Shown here in pieces: positions 17,100 through 27,143 of a stretch of 64,000 nt of DNA (position 1 is its first letter; each line of letters opens with the position of its first letter). The DNA lies in the NCBI GenBank assembly GCA_016219425.1, contig JACRNB010000001.1, positions 1 through 64,000 of the forward strand. The letters are read 5' to 3'. This DNA is from Betaproteobacteria bacterium. GTDB taxonomy: Bacteria; Pseudomonadota; Gammaproteobacteria; Burkholderiales; Thiobacillaceae. The notes under the pieces are model-generated. The model ran no database searches and had not been told where the DNA came from. It saw nothing but the letters and a program-made list of their open reading frames with translations. Position numbers and translations under genes: made by a program.

Positions 17100-17468
17100 A
17101 TGCCGAAATCATCGCCCTCTCTGGCGATGCTCCCTCCCGAAGCCCTGGCCTCTCTCGCCCGTTTGGGCGAGAACCTGGCCTTGGCGCGGGTCCGCAGGAA
17201 GGAATCGCAGCGTCAGTGGGCGCAGCGTTTGGGCGTATCGGCGCCGACCTTGATCCGCATGGAACGAGGCGACCCCAGTGTCAGCGCGGGTCTGTATGCC
17301 GGGGCGCTTTGGCTGATGGGGCGTGCTCAGGCTCTGGGGGAAATCGCTGATCCGATCCACGATCTGGGGGCGCTGGAGGCCGATGTTCGAAACGCGCGCC
17401 AGACCCGCGCCGTTCGTTCCAAGGCATCCATTTCCGCCGGCCTCAAGAAGTCAGTCCAGTCCCAATGA
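17100..17468 (+). CDS. hipB: HipB-type antitoxin (HTH)
   Basis: A 122-residue helix-turn-helix protein. The XRE-like motif SQRQWAQRLGVSAPTLIRME lies near residues 35-55. It should neutralise the HipA kinase and repress the operon. I chose ATG 17100 with GAGGAA nine bases upstream; an upstream TTG at 17079 is less likely. Its stop overlaps the hipA start (ATGA). The region around hipBA is visibly less GC-rich than its neighbours, which suggests acquisition by transfer. Confidence 0.85.
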   Translation: MPKSSPSLAMLPPEALASLARLGENLALARVRRKESQRQWAQRLGVSAPTLIRMERGDPSVSAGLYAGALWLMGRAQALGEIADPIHDLGALEADVRNARQTRAVRSKASISAGLKKSVQSQ

Positions 17469-18709
17469 GCCATACGGATCGCTATCAACCCCTGGATACC
17501 CTGCATCTCTGGTATCTCGGCCAGCCCAGTCAACCGGCTCTGGTGGGTTCGCTCCACCTCGTCATGTCTGGGCGCGGCGTGTCCCTGCGTTATGACCCGA
17601 ACTGGTTGCGGCATGGCTTCGCGCTCAGCGAGGATCTTCCGCGGGTGGATGTGGAACACCTTCCTCGGGTGAAGGACCGCGCAGCGGGGGCTGTGGATGA
17701 TGCGAGACCCGACCGCTGGGGGGAGCGGGTCATACGTCTCATCGACCGGCCTGTCCGGTTCTCGATTCTGGAAATGCTCTACTTCGCGGGCGACGGTCGG
17801 TTTGGCGCCTTGGGCGTTTCCACCAGTCAGGCGGTGTATGAGCCCTGTAACCGCTCGCCATTGCCCGAACTGGCGGAGGTGGAGGCCATCCACGTCCTGG
17901 TGTGTAAAGTCATGGCAGGGGAACACATAGACCCCGTGCAGAAACGGCTGATCGCTCCCGGCGCGACGATGGGCGGTGTTCGGCCCAAGGCGCTCATACA
18001 GATGGACGGCGCCGAGTGGGTTCTGAAATTTTCGGATGAGGACATCGCCACCAGCCCTGAGGCCGAGCATGCGGCCATGACCTTGGCGGCCCAGGCCGGG
18101 ATTCGCGTGGCGGAGACGCGACTGATCCCTTTCAAGGGAGGTCAGGCCATCGCTGTGCGTCGTTTTGATCGCGTGTCTGGACGCCGCATCCATGCGATCT
18201 CCGCCAACGTGGCCTTGAGCGCTACAGGATCGGAACTCACCTACCCCGACCTGGCCCAGTTGTTGCGACGTCGTGGCAGCACAAAGGCCGGCGAGCACCG
18301 CAGCCAGATGAGGGAGTTGTTCCGCAGGATGGTGTTCAACATCCTGATCGACAACACCGACGACCATGAGAAGAACCATGTGTTGCTGATGGATGACGCC
18401 CAGCAATTGCATTTGTCCCCCGCCTTCGACGTGCTGCCGACGGGGCAGGGTCTTGGCTATCAGGCCATGGGGGTCGGAACGGGTGGAGCAGAGTCTTCCA
18501 TTGAGAACGCCTTGTCGATGGCGAAGGCGTTTTGGCTCACCAGGCAGGAAGCCCTGGCGGAAAGTGCGACCGTTGCCAAGGTGGTGGCTGGATGGCGTGC
18601 GCACTTCGAACAGACCGGGGTGAATGCCGATCTGATCGAATTGTTGGCTCGACACGTGGATCGGCCTTATCTGCAAGAGCAAAGAGAGCAACTGGGCCAG
18701 AACCGGTAG
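17465..18709 (+). CDS. hipA: HipA-type serine/threonine kinase toxin
   Basis: A 414-residue HipA-family kinase. Visible parts are the N-terminal subdomain, the flexible P-loop region GATMGGVRPKA near 175, the kinase lysine strand (WVLKF), the catalytic motif NILIDNTDDHEKNH near 300 and the metal-binding LSPAFDVLP near 320. HipA of E. coli phosphorylates glutamyl-tRNA synthetase and causes persistence; the target of this one is unknown. It overlaps hipB by 4 bp, the usual order antitoxin-toxin. All key residues seem intact, so it is probably active. Confidence 0.9.
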   Translation: MSHTDRYQPLDTLHLWYLGQPSQPALVGSLHLVMSGRGVSLRYDPNWLRHGFALSEDLPRVDVEHLPRVKDRAAGAVDDARPDRWGERVIRLIDRPVRFSILEMLYFAGDGRFGALGVSTSQAVYEPCNRSPLPELAEVEAIHVLVCKVMAGEHIDPVQKRLIAPGATMGGVRPKALIQMDGAEWVLKFSDEDIATSPEAEHAAMTLAAQAGIRVAETRLIPFKGGQAIAVRRFDRVSGRRIHAISANVALSATGSELTYPDLAQLLRRRGSTKAGEHRSQMRELFRRMVFNILIDNTDDHEKNHVLLMDDAQQLHLSPAFDVLPTGQGLGYQAMGVGTGGAESSIENALSMAKAFWLTRQEALAESATVAKVVAGWRAHFEQTGVNADLIELLARHVDRPYLQEQREQLGQNR

Positions 18710-18781
18710 GGGCGGCTGGCTGTCAGGAACCGGCGGCATCTCCGACCAATCCATACCAACGACTTCCCGAAGGAAAAGATC

Positions 18782-20113
18782 ATGTTCCCGCGCCGCCTGT
18801 TTCCCACCATTCTTGTTGCTCTTGGCCTCGGTATTTTGTTCAGCGGATGCTCGGACGAGCTTTCCGCTGCGCCTGCCAAGCCCAAGGCGTTCCCCGCGGA
18901 TGCCAAGGTGGAGTCCATCGTGCTGGGCATGGGCTGTTTCTGGGGGGCGGAGAAGCGCATGTCCGAGTTGCCGGGCGTGCTGGACGTGGAGAGCGGCTAC
19001 GCCAACGGCGAGATCGAGGGCAGCTACGAGGCGGTTCTGGCTCAGGAGAAGGCCCTGCGTTTCGGCATGAGCCGCAAGCGCAACCACGCCGAGGTGGTGA
19101 AGGTGACCTTCGACTCCGCGCAGACCCCGCTTGAAACCGTGCTCATCAAGTTCTGGGAAAGCCATGATCCGACCCAGGGCGACCGCCAGGGCAACGATGT
19201 CGGCAGCAATTACCGCAGCGCGATCTACACCGGCGATGCGATGCAGAACACCGTGGCCCTCAAGACTCGGGATGCGTATCAGAAGGCCCTGACCCAGGCC
19301 GGCAAGGGGGCCATCACCACCGAGATCGCGCCGCTGAAGGACTATTTCGCGGCGGAGGAGTACCACCAGGATTACCTGAAGAAGAACCCCAAGGGCTACT
19401 GCGGCCTGGGCGGTACGGGGGTGAAGTTTCCCAACGCCGCTGCCGGGTATGTCTCCAGCGTCAGCCCGAAGCTGGATGCCAAGGCGTTGAGCTTCGAGCG
19501 CCAACTGGTGGTGTTCGAGGCCGAAGCCTGCGCCTTCTGCAAGCAGTTCAAGGCCGAGGTGCTGGACCACTGGAAATCGTCCCTCCCCGTGGCGCGCACC
19601 CTCAACCCCAACGCGCCGGGCGACTGGAAACTGGAGAAGGCCCTGTTCGCCACCCCCACCATCGTCCTGTTCGAGCACGGTAAGGAGGTGGCGCGCTACA
19701 CCGGCTACAACGGCGACCGGGCGCGCTTCTGGAAATGGCTGGGCTATCAGTTGCTGACCCCGGCGCAGCAGAAGATCGCCTTCGCCCAGGGTACGGAGCC
19801 GGCCTTCACCGGCTCGCACCTGGATGAAAAACGCCCCGGCACGTTTGTCGATCCCATCACCGGCGCGCCCCTGTTCCGCAGCGATACCAAGTTCAACAGC
19901 GGCACCGGCTGGCCCAGTTTCTTCAACCCCGTGCCCGGCTCCATCACCCTGCATGAGGACGGCGCCCTGGGCATGAAGCGGGTGGAGGTGCGCAGCGCCA
20001 GTTCCGGCATCCACCTGGGCCATGTGTTTGACGATGGTCCCGCGCCCACTTACAAGCGCTACTGCATCAACGGAAATGTGCTGAAATTTGTGCCGGATGC
20101 GGCCAGCCCGTGA
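18782..20113 (+). CDS. msrAB: MsrA-thioredoxin-MsrB fusion lipoprotein
   Basis: A 443-residue methionine sulfoxide reductase exported as a lipoprotein (LFSGCS lipobox near residue 22). MsrA comes first, with the catalytic GCFWG near 50 and EYHQDYL near 193. A middle domain with CAFCKQF near 248 resembles a thioredoxin-like reductant. MsrB follows, with GTGWPSFF near 376 and the catalytic cysteine in RYCING near 427. Together they would repair both S and R methionine sulfoxides in envelope proteins and accept electrons from the inner domain. In neisserial PilB the thioredoxin domain is first; here it lies between the two reductases. SD AAGGAAAAG precedes the ATG. Confidence 0.9.
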   Translation: MFPRRLFPTILVALGLGILFSGCSDELSAAPAKPKAFPADAKVESIVLGMGCFWGAEKRMSELPGVLDVESGYANGEIEGSYEAVLAQEKALRFGMSRKRNHAEVVKVTFDSAQTPLETVLIKFWESHDPTQGDRQGNDVGSNYRSAIYTGDAMQNTVALKTRDAYQKALTQAGKGAITTEIAPLKDYFAAEEYHQDYLKKNPKGYCGLGGTGVKFPNAAAGYVSSVSPKLDAKALSFERQLVVFEAEACAFCKQFKAEVLDHWKSSLPVARTLNPNAPGDWKLEKALFATPTIVLFEHGKEVARYTGYNGDRARFWKWLGYQLLTPAQQKIAFAQGTEPAFTGSHLDEKRPGTFVDPITGAPLFRSDTKFNSGTGWPSFFNPVPGSITLHEDGALGMKRVEVRSASSGIHLGHVFDDGPAPTYKRYCINGNVLKFVPDAASP

Positions 20114-20145
20114 TCCACCGCCCATAACAACCTATGAGGACGCCC

Positions 20146-21171
20146 ATGCCCCGCCAACTTGCCACACTGTTTTTCGCCTTCTTGTTGACGGGCTGCGCCA
20201 CGCATGTGGATCGCCTGGGCTCGCGTCTGGGTTTGGCCCCGCCCCTGTCGGTGCAGCAGATCGCCCCGGACGTGCAGGCGGAGATGCAGCGCCGCCACGA
20301 CGCCGCCGTCGCCGCCCTGGGGCGCAATGACCTGGAAGGCGCGGTGGCGGCGTGGCGGGCGTATGCCGAGGCCGCGCCGTTCCAGACCCCGAAGACGCGC
20401 GACGTGCGCGGCTACATCACCCTGCTGGAACGGGAGATCGCCCGGCGCTACGCCCGCCAGGCGGTGACGCGCGAGCATGAACTGGCGGCGCAGAAGGGGG
20501 ATCGTCTGCATGTCGCCCTGATGCCGTTTCAGCTCATGAACGACGCCCCCGGCGAGGTCAGACCCTTCAATCGGGCGATCATGGCCATGGTGGCCACCGA
20601 CCTGTCCCATGCGCCGGGCGTGAAGGTGCTGGAACGGGGACGCATCGACGCCCTGCTGAGCGAGATCCAGTTTTCCCAGTCCGGTCTGGTGAATACCGCC
20701 ACGGCGGTGCGCAGCGGTCGCCTGCTGGGGGCCGGCACGGTGGTGGTGGGCGTGGTCTACAACGGCGCGCCGCCGGATCGGGTCTATACCGGCGAGGGCA
20801 AGTACACCATCAGCACCACGCTGAACGACGTGCAGCGGGGCAATCTGCTGGGGGTGCAGGAGGCCTACGGCAGCCAGCGCGACTTCATGGAGATGGAGAA
20901 GCAGATCGTGCACGGCATCCTCGATCTTTTGGGGGTGAAGGATCGTCCCGCCGCTGTGGACCGGGTGCATACCCGCAACTGGGACGCCTACGCCCAGTTC
21001 ACCCTGGGCCTCAAATACCTGGCGGAGGACCGTTTTGAACAGGCTCAGGAGGCCTTCGCCCAGGCCCTGCGTTTCGACCCCAAATTCGCCCTGGCGGAGG
21101 CGTATCACCTGGACACGCCGGCCCGTGCGCTCAGCGTCGAGCAGATTCGGGCGGAGGCGGGGGGAGGTTGA
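20146..21171 (+). CDS. CsgG/LpoB-like lipoprotein with TPR-like C-terminus
   Basis: A 341-residue predicted lipoprotein with a lipobox (LLTGC near residue 17). The middle part (RLHVALMPFQLMN to VVGVVYNG) resembles the CsgG-type domain: a conserved strand, VKVLERGRIDALLSE, and a GAGTVVVG stretch. The C-terminus (YAQFTLGLKYLAEDRFEQAQ and on) reads as one tetratricopeptide-like repeat. Such proteins sit on the periplasmic face of the outer membrane and help secretion or cell-wall assembly. I chose ATG 20146 rather than 20134 because GAGGA lies six bases upstream of it. It follows msrAB by 32 bp, perhaps in one transcript. Confidence 0.7.
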   Translation: MPRQLATLFFAFLLTGCATHVDRLGSRLGLAPPLSVQQIAPDVQAEMQRRHDAAVAALGRNDLEGAVAAWRAYAEAAPFQTPKTRDVRGYITLLEREIARRYARQAVTREHELAAQKGDRLHVALMPFQLMNDAPGEVRPFNRAIMAMVATDLSHAPGVKVLERGRIDALLSEIQFSQSGLVNTATAVRSGRLLGAGTVVVGVVYNGAPPDRVYTGEGKYTISTTLNDVQRGNLLGVQEAYGSQRDFMEMEKQIVHGILDLLGVKDRPAAVDRVHTRNWDAYAQFTLGLKYLAEDRFEQAQEAFAQALRFDPKFALAEAYHLDTPARALSVEQIRAEAGGG

Positions 21172-21269
21172 TGCGGGGGAGTAGGGATGTAACAAATCAG
21201 GTGAACAATGCTGCGCCTGCGTCGCCCATCCTTGGGCGAACCACAAAACCAACGAGCATTGGAATAGGC

Positions 21270-21737
21270 ATGGCCCACCTGATCTGGAACAACACGCTGA
21301 ATACGGGGATTGACGTCATCGACGGTCAACACAGGCGCATCGTCGAATTCATCAACCAACTCGACGATGCCAGGCTGACCGGAAATCGGGCGGCGATGGG
21401 CGAGGTCATCGACGGCATGGTCGACTACACCCTGTCGCACTTTGTTTTCGAGGAATGCCTCATGGAGGACGCAGGGTATGAATTCCTCCGCGCCCACAAG
21501 AAGGTGCATGAAATCTTCATCCGCCGCGTAGCCGAGATGCAGACGCAATTCCGGGCGGGCCAGGATGTCTCGCTGGAATTGCACAATCTGCTCAGCCGCT
21601 GGCTGTTCAACCACATTCGTAACGACGATGCGGTCTATGTCGGCGCGGTCAAGGCAAAGATGACGGACCTGGTGCAGGAGAAGGGCCAGGACGGCTGGCT
21701 GACCCGGTCACTCGCGCGGTTTTTCCGTAGCGCCTGA
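21270..21737 (+). CDS. Bacteriohemerythrin
   Basis: A 155-residue hemerythrin that binds O2 at a non-heme diiron site. The ligand pattern is visible: DGQHRRI near 19, HFVFEE near 54-59, HKKVH near 74-78 and the late HIRNDD near 112-117. Such proteins store or sense oxygen in microaerobic bacteria. I chose ATG 21270 (MAHLIWNN), which is the usual start of the family; a longer in-frame reading begins at 21168 inside the end of the previous gene. Confidence 0.9.
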   Translation: MAHLIWNNTLNTGIDVIDGQHRRIVEFINQLDDARLTGNRAAMGEVIDGMVDYTLSHFVFEECLMEDAGYEFLRAHKKVHEIFIRRVAEMQTQFRAGQDVSLELHNLLSRWLFNHIRNDDAVYVGAVKAKMTDLVQEKGQDGWLTRSLARFFRSA

Positions 21738-21871
21738 ACGGGGTAAGGAAATCAGGGAAACCGGTCTGGAGGCTTGTCGGGTTTTCCTGTTTCCTTGCCG
21801 CCGGTGGCGGCTTTCCATGATCCGGTGAGGGTGGGAGAATCCGGCCCAGTTAAAGGATTTTTGAGGCGGCC

Positions 21872-22393
21872 ATGATCGACCGAGACGGTTACCGCCCGAA
21901 CGTCGGCATCGTCATCTGCAACACCCGCAACCAAGTGTTCTGGGGCAAGCGGGTGCGGCAGGATGCCTGGCAGTTCCCGCAAGGCGGAATCAAGCACGGA
22001 GAGTCCCCGGAAGAGGCCATGTTCCGGGAATTGATGGAAGAGGTGGGCTTGGCGCGCGAGCACGTTCGCATCCTGGGGCGCACGCGCGACTGGCTGCGGT
22101 ACGACGTGCCGGAGACCTGGGTGCGGCGCGAGTGGCGCGGCCACTATCGCGGCCAGAAGCAGATCTGGTTCCTGCTGCGTCTGGTCGGGCTGGACAGCCA
22201 CGTCAGCCTGCGCGCCTCGGATCACCCCGAGTTCGACGCCTGGCGCTGGAATGAGTACTGGGAACCGGCGGAGTCCGTGGTGGAGTTCAAGCGCGACGTC
22301 TACCGTCTGGCCTTGTCCGAGCTGGAACGTTTTCTTACCTGCGACCCGGTGGGTCGTACTCGCCACCCTTTAAAGCAGGCCGTTCGCGCCTGA
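21872..22393 (+). CDS. rppH: RNA pyrophosphohydrolase
   Basis: A 173-residue Nudix hydrolase that converts 5'-triphosphate mRNA ends to monophosphate and so starts RNase E decay. The Nudix box [20 protein letters not shown] is at about 36-55. The start [14 protein letters not shown] and the [16 protein letters not shown] segment are typical for RppH. The gene ends nine bases before a CBS-domain gene in the same direction. Confidence 0.94.
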   Translation: MIDRDGYRPNVGIVICNTRNQVFWGKRVRQDAWQFPQGGIKHGESPEEAMFRELMEEVGLAREHVRILGRTRDWLRYDVPETWVRREWRGHYRGQKQIWFLLRLVGLDSHVSLRASDHPEFDAWRWNEYWEPAESVVEFKRDVYRLALSELERFLTCDPVGRTRHPLKQAVRA

Positions 22394-22402
22394 TCCGACG
22401 CC

Positions 22403-22996
22403 ATGACGCAACACTACAAGACCCTCCCGTCCGCCCCCATGCAGAAAGGGGCCACCTTCCACAAACCGCGTCAGGCCCTGCCGGAGAACGTGTCGCCGGA
22501 CGCCCCGGCGATCCAGGTCATGACCGATTTCAAGGTGGTGACCGCGTACACCATCTTCCCCCTGGAGACCATCGAGGCGGCGCGCGCCAAGATGATCCAT
22601 CGCGGCGTGCGCATGCTGCTGGCGGTGGATGACATGAACCATATCCTGGGCCTCATCACCGCCACCGACCTGACCAGCGAGAAGCCCATGCAGGTGGTGC
22701 GCACACAGGGCATCCGCCATGCCGATGTGATGGTGAAGGACGTGATGACCCCGCGTGAGCGTCTGGAGGTGCTGAACGTGGAAGACCTGGCCGGCGCGCA
22801 TGTGGGTGACGTGGTGGCCACGTTGAAGGCCCATGGCCGCCAGCACGCCCTGGTGGTGGAACACGGCCAGGATGGCGCCCAGATCCTGCGCGGCATGTTC
22901 TCGACTTCGCAGATCAGTCGCCAGCTTGGTTCCACGGTGGAAACCGCCGGGGTGGCCCGCACCTTTGCCGAGCTGGGCGCCGAGTTGGGGCGCTGA
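22403..22996 (+). CDS. CBS domain pair protein
   Basis: A 197-residue soluble protein made mainly of two CBS domains (about residues 35-95 and 108-180), with MVKDVMTPRERLEVL opening the second. CBS pairs bind adenine nucleotides and act as energy sensors. There is no attached enzyme domain, so its partner is unknown. It lies 9 bp after rppH and 6 bp before the next gene, so all three may be cotranscribed. Confidence 0.85.
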   Translation: MTQHYKTLPSAPMQKGATFHKPRQALPENVSPDAPAIQVMTDFKVVTAYTIFPLETIEAARAKMIHRGVRMLLAVDDMNHILGLITATDLTSEKPMQVVRTQGIRHADVMVKDVMTPRERLEVLNVEDLAGAHVGDVVATLKAHGRQHALVVEHGQDGAQILRGMFSTSQISRQLGSTVETAGVARTFAELGAELGR

Positions 22997-23002
22997 CCGG
23001 CC

Positions 23003-23443
23003 ATGCGCCTTGTGCTGGCCCTGCTTGGGTTGCTGCTCTCCACTGTCGTCTGGGCGCAGCAAGCTGTCACCTGGACCTGGGTTCCGGTCTGGGTGGCGCC
23101 CGCCACGGCCCAGCCGGTGCCTTTTCCGACCCCGTTCTGGATGTGGCCGGCGCCGCCCCCGCCCACTGCGCCCGCCCCCGATGCGGTAGCGCCTGCGCCG
23201 GCGGAGGTTCCCGCCGTCAAGGCGACTCCCGAGTTGCCGGTATTCCCCGCGCCGCAGCCCAAGGCCGAGGAGGCTGCGCCGGTTGCGGCGGCGCTGCCGG
23301 CGCTGAAAAGGCCGCCCGCCAGACCTGTGGTGAAACCCGCGGCGAAACCTGCGGCCAGACCTGTCGCCAAGGCCGCAGCCAACCCTGTCAAAAAGCCGCG
23401 CAAGTTGTGCTTCAAGGACGGCCAGCTCGACGTCTGCCCCTAG
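23003..23443 (+). CDS. Secreted proline/alanine-rich protein, unknown function
   Basis: A 146-residue protein with a signal peptide (about residues 1-20, ending VVWAQ). The mature part is rich in proline and alanine and includes repeats of the KPAA/KPVAK kind near 105-130. It ends with a short cysteine-containing tail (LCFKDGQLDVC). The composition suggests an extended, possibly wall-spanning periplasmic linker. I do not recognise a family. Confidence 0.6.
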   Translation: MRLVLALLGLLLSTVVWAQQAVTWTWVPVWVAPATAQPVPFPTPFWMWPAPPPPTAPAPDAVAPAPAEVPAVKATPELPVFPAPQPKAEEAAPVAAALPALKRPPARPVVKPAAKPAARPVAKAAANPVKKPRKLCFKDGQLDVCP

Positions 23444-23600
23444 GTTCTACCCTCTACCCCGTCCGGGTAGGCGCGGCGAAACGCTTTCCTGAGTAGCATT
23501 GTCAACTATTCGCGGGCTTGAAAAACACTGTTCCGCCATCACGTTCCGCCCGTGCCTGTTGCCAGGCGGCATCCAATTTCCAACCCTCAAGGTCCAGACC

Positions 23601-24686
23601 ATGTCCATCAACGAACAAGCCGTACAGGCCGCGCTCAAGGCCCTCATCGACCCCAATACCCAGAAGGATTTCCTCTCCACCAAGTCCGCCCGCAACATCA
23701 AGGTGGACGGCGACAAGGTGAGTCTGGACGTGGTGCTGCCCTATCCCGCGAAGATGGTGTCGGGCGAGATCAAGGCCATGGTGGAAGACGCGCTCAAGGC
23801 CGCCGGCGCTGCCGAGGTGAACGCCAACGTCACCTGGAAGATCGTCGCCCATAGCGTACAGAAGGGCGTGAAGCTGGTCCCCGGCGTCAAGAACATCATT
23901 GCCGTGGCCTCCGGCAAGGGCGGCGTGGGCAAGTCCACCACCGCCGTGAATCTGGCCCTGGGGCTGGCCGCCGAGGGCGCCAGCGTGGGGATGCTGGACG
24001 CCGATATCTACGGCCCGTCGCAGCCCACCATGCTGGGCATCCATGGTCGTCCGGAATCGCCCGACGGCCAGAATCTGGAACCCATGCTGGGTCACGGCCT
24101 GCAAGCCATGTCCATCGGTTTTTTGATCGACGTGGAGACCCCGATGGTGTGGCGCGGCCCCATGGTCACCCAGGCTCTGGAGCAACTGCTCAACCAGACC
24201 AACTGGAAAGACCTGGACTATCTGGTGGTGGACCTGCCCCCCGGCACCGGCGACATCCAGCTCACCCTGGCCCAGCGCGTGCCCGTCACCGGCGCGGTCA
24301 TCGTCACCACGCCGCAGGACATCGCCCTGATCGACGCGCGCAAGGGTTTGAAGATGTTCGAGAAGGTGGGTGTGCCCATCCTGGGCGTGGTGGAAAACAT
24401 GTCCATCCACATCTGCTCGAAGTGCGGCACCGAGGAGCGCATCTTCGGCGAGGGCGGCGGGGATCGCATGTGCAAGGACTACGGCGTGGAGTTCCTGGGC
24501 GGCCTGCCCTTGGACATCAAAATCCGCGAGGATGCCGACACCGGCAAGCCTTCCGTGGTGGCCGACCCTACCAGCCGCGTGGCGGAGATCTACCGTCAGA
24601 TCGCGCGCCGCGTCGCCGTCAAGGTGGGCGATCTGGCGGTGGACCATAGCTCCAAGTTCCCCAGCATCGTGATCCAGAACAGCTGA
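23601..24686 (+). CDS. apbC: Iron-sulfur cluster carrier protein ApbC/Mrp
   Basis: A 361-residue P-loop ATPase that carries Fe-S clusters to apoproteins. Residues 1-85 are the DUF59/MIP18-like domain. The deviant Walker [10 protein letters not shown] lies near 107, VDLPPGTGD near 212 and a cluster-binding CSKC near 273. I chose ATG 23601 (MSINEQAV), as it starts at the DUF59 domain; a longer reading from 23499 has no support. It is followed three bases later by dcd. Confidence 0.94.
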   Translation: MSINEQAVQAALKALIDPNTQKDFLSTKSARNIKVDGDKVSLDVVLPYPAKMVSGEIKAMVEDALKAAGAAEVNANVTWKIVAHSVQKGVKLVPGVKNIIAVASGKGGVGKSTTAVNLALGLAAEGASVGMLDADIYGPSQPTMLGIHGRPESPDGQNLEPMLGHGLQAMSIGFLIDVETPMVWRGPMVTQALEQLLNQTNWKDLDYLVVDLPPGTGDIQLTLAQRVPVTGAVIVTTPQDIALIDARKGLKMFEKVGVPILGVVENMSIHICSKCGTEERIFGEGGGDRMCKDYGVEFLGGLPLDIKIREDADTGKPSVVADPTSRVAEIYRQIARRVAVKVGDLAVDHSSKFPSIVIQNS

Positions 24687-24688
24687 CC

Positions 24689-25255
<567 letters not shown>

Positions 25256-25262
25256 CGGGGGG

Positions 25263-25910
25263 TCATTTCCCCGCGATCTTGTGTTCCACCGCGAACACCG
25301 CCGCTTCGACCCGTGAAGACAGGTTGAGCTTGGCGAGGATGTGGCGCACATGCAGCTTGACCGTGTCGTAACTGATGTCGAGCTGGCGCGCGATGGCCTT
25401 GTTGCTTTCCCCCTTGGCCAGGTGCAACAGGATCTCCCGTTCGCGCTGGGTCAGCGTCTCCAGCACCGAGGGAGTCTCGCTGCCCTTGTGGTCCAGCAGC
25501 CGCACCAGCTTGGCGGTCATGGCCGGGGCCACCACCGTTTCTCCCCTTGCCGCGCGGGTGATGGCGTCCACCACCTCGTCCGGCTCCATGCTTTTCAGCA
25601 GGTAGCCGTTGGCGCCGGTGCGCAACGCCCGCGCCAGGTCTTCTTCCGCTTCGCTCACCGTAAGCAGGATCACCGGCAGGGTGAAATCGTCCCCGCGCAG
25701 TTGCTGCATGACCGAAATGCCGTCCGTGCCGCCGAGGTTGAGATCGAGGATGAGCACGTCGGGGCGATGCAGGCGCAGCAGGCTGGGAACCTCCGCCGGG
25801 TTGCCGGTGATGGCGGCCACCTTGACCGCGCCCTCGCGTTCGAGCAGTTCCGCCAGGCCCTTGCGGAACAGGGTGTGGTCGTCCACCAGGATGATGCTGG
25901 GTACGGTCAT
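25263..25910 (-). CDS. NarL/FixJ-type response regulator
   Basis: A 215-residue two-component regulator. The receiver domain (about 1-120) has the acidic pair after the first strand (LVDDH), the phospho-acceptor aspartate in LILDLNLGG near 57, and lysine in LLKSME near 107. The C-terminal LuxR-type HTH (about 150-210) has LTQREREILLHLAKGESNKA. It overlaps the kinase gene by 4 bp and is surely its partner. No target site is recognisable. Confidence 0.93.
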   Translation of the reverse strand: MTVPSIILVDDHTLFRKGLAELLEREGAVKVAAITGNPAEVPSLLRLHRPDVLILDLNLGGTDGISVMQQLRGDDFTLPVILLTVSEAEEDLARALRTGANGYLLKSMEPDEVVDAITRAARGETVVAPAMTAKLVRLLDHKGSETPSVLETLTQREREILLHLAKGESNKAIARQLDISYDTVKLHVRHILAKLNLSSRVEAAVFAVEHKIAGK

Positions 25911-27112
25911 GGTTTTCCTGTAGATCGCGCCGGGAAGGCCAGGCGCACGATGGTACCGCCGGCAGGCCGGCTTTCGATGGTGAGCGCGCCGTTCAGCTTT
26001 TCGGCCCGCTCGCGCATGATGGTGAGGCCGAAACTCTTGCCCATATTGGATGTGGGGCTCACCGGCAGGCCCACGCCGTCATCCGCCACATTCACCACAT
26101 ATTGGCCGCCGTCCAGGTCCAGGGTCACCACCACATGCCGCGCGCGCGCGTGCTTGCTGATGTTGTAGAGCGCCTCCTGGATGATGTGGAACACCTGCAC
26201 CTCTTCTTCCGGCGTGAGCATCACGTCCTGGGTGAGGTTGAGGAAGTCCACGTCGGCGTTGGCCTTCTTGCTGAAACTCTCCGCCAGATCCTGAAGCGCG
26301 GGGACCAGGCCGCGCGGGTCGATGCGGTCGCGGAATTGGGTGATGAGGTTGCGCAGTTCCGAATAGGCCAGATCCACCGCCTCTTCCACGTCGCCCAGAT
26401 AACGGTTGGCCCGGTCCTGTTCGCCGTCGGCCATGGCCTCGTTCAGCACGGTCAGGCGCATCTTGGCGTAGGCCAGGGTCTGGGCCAGGGAGTCGTGGAT
26501 CTGGTTGGCCAGCATGGTGCGTTCGTTCATCAGCGAGATGCGCATGTTCTCGCGCGTCAGGCGGGAGTTTTCCAGGGCCATGCCCAGGTGTTCGCTGATG
26601 GAGTTGAAGAGGATGCGTACATCCTCCGGCAGGGGGGTCTCGTCCGTCATGAACAGGTTGTATACCCCGAGCACCTTGCCCTTGTGGCGCAGCGGTACGG
26701 CATAGACGGTGTGGCAGTTCTGGGCGGTGTAGATGTGTCGGACCTGCTTCTGGCACACCTCCATGACGTTGTCGAACTGGGTGCTGTGGCTGAGGGTGGC
26801 CTTGCCGCAGATGCCGCACTCCAGCGGTACATAGCGTTCTTTCTGCACCAGGGACTGGGAGAGCCCTACGGCGCCGATCATGCGCAGATGCGCGCTGTCC
26901 GCCGTGAGCACCCGCACCGCCCCGGCATTGGCCCCGGAGATGCGCACCATGATCTGGAGAAAGCGCAGCAGCATCTGTTCCGTGCTGGACTCCGAATTGA
27001 GGTTGCTGGCGATCTCGGCCAGCACCTCGATCAGGGGCAGGCGGTCGCCATCCGGCTCATCGTGACAGGTGGATTTGCCGATGCGTTCAAGGGGGATGAT
27101 CTGGACGTCCAC
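25907..27112 (-). CDS. Soluble GAF-domain sensor histidine kinase (NarX-like)
   Basis: A 401-residue kinase with no membrane segment. A GAF domain covers about 25-185, with four cysteines (ECGICG near 96-101, EVCQKQ and QNCH near 118-131) that could hold a redox centre. The HisKA_3 box has the phospho-histidine in QIHDSLAQ near 207. The HATPase domain has EALYNISKHA near 315 and DDGVGLP near 345. It resembles the cytoplasmic half of NarX. It forms an operon with the regulator encoded by the next gene. The signal is unknown; redox, oxygen or NO are plausible from the cysteines. Confidence 0.9.
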   Translation of the reverse strand: MDVQIIPLERIGKSTCHDEPDGDRLPLIEVLAEIASNLNSESSTEQMLLRFLQIMVRISGANAGAVRVLTADSAHLRMIGAVGLSQSLVQKERYVPLECGICGKATLSHSTQFDNVMEVCQKQVRHIYTAQNCHTVYAVPLRHKGKVLGVYNLFMTDETPLPEDVRILFNSISEHLGMALENSRLTRENMRISLMNERTMLANQIHDSLAQTLAYAKMRLTVLNEAMADGEQDRANRYLGDVEEAVDLAYSELRNLITQFRDRIDPRGLVPALQDLAESFSKKANADVDFLNLTQDVMLTPEEEVQVFHIIQEALYNISKHARARHVVVTLDLDGGQYVVNVADDGVGLPVSPTSNMGKSFGLTIMRERAEKLNGALTIESRPAGGTIVRLAFPARSTGKP

Positions 27113-27143
27113 GGGAGCGAAGGAGGCGAGAGAGGCCGAAATG

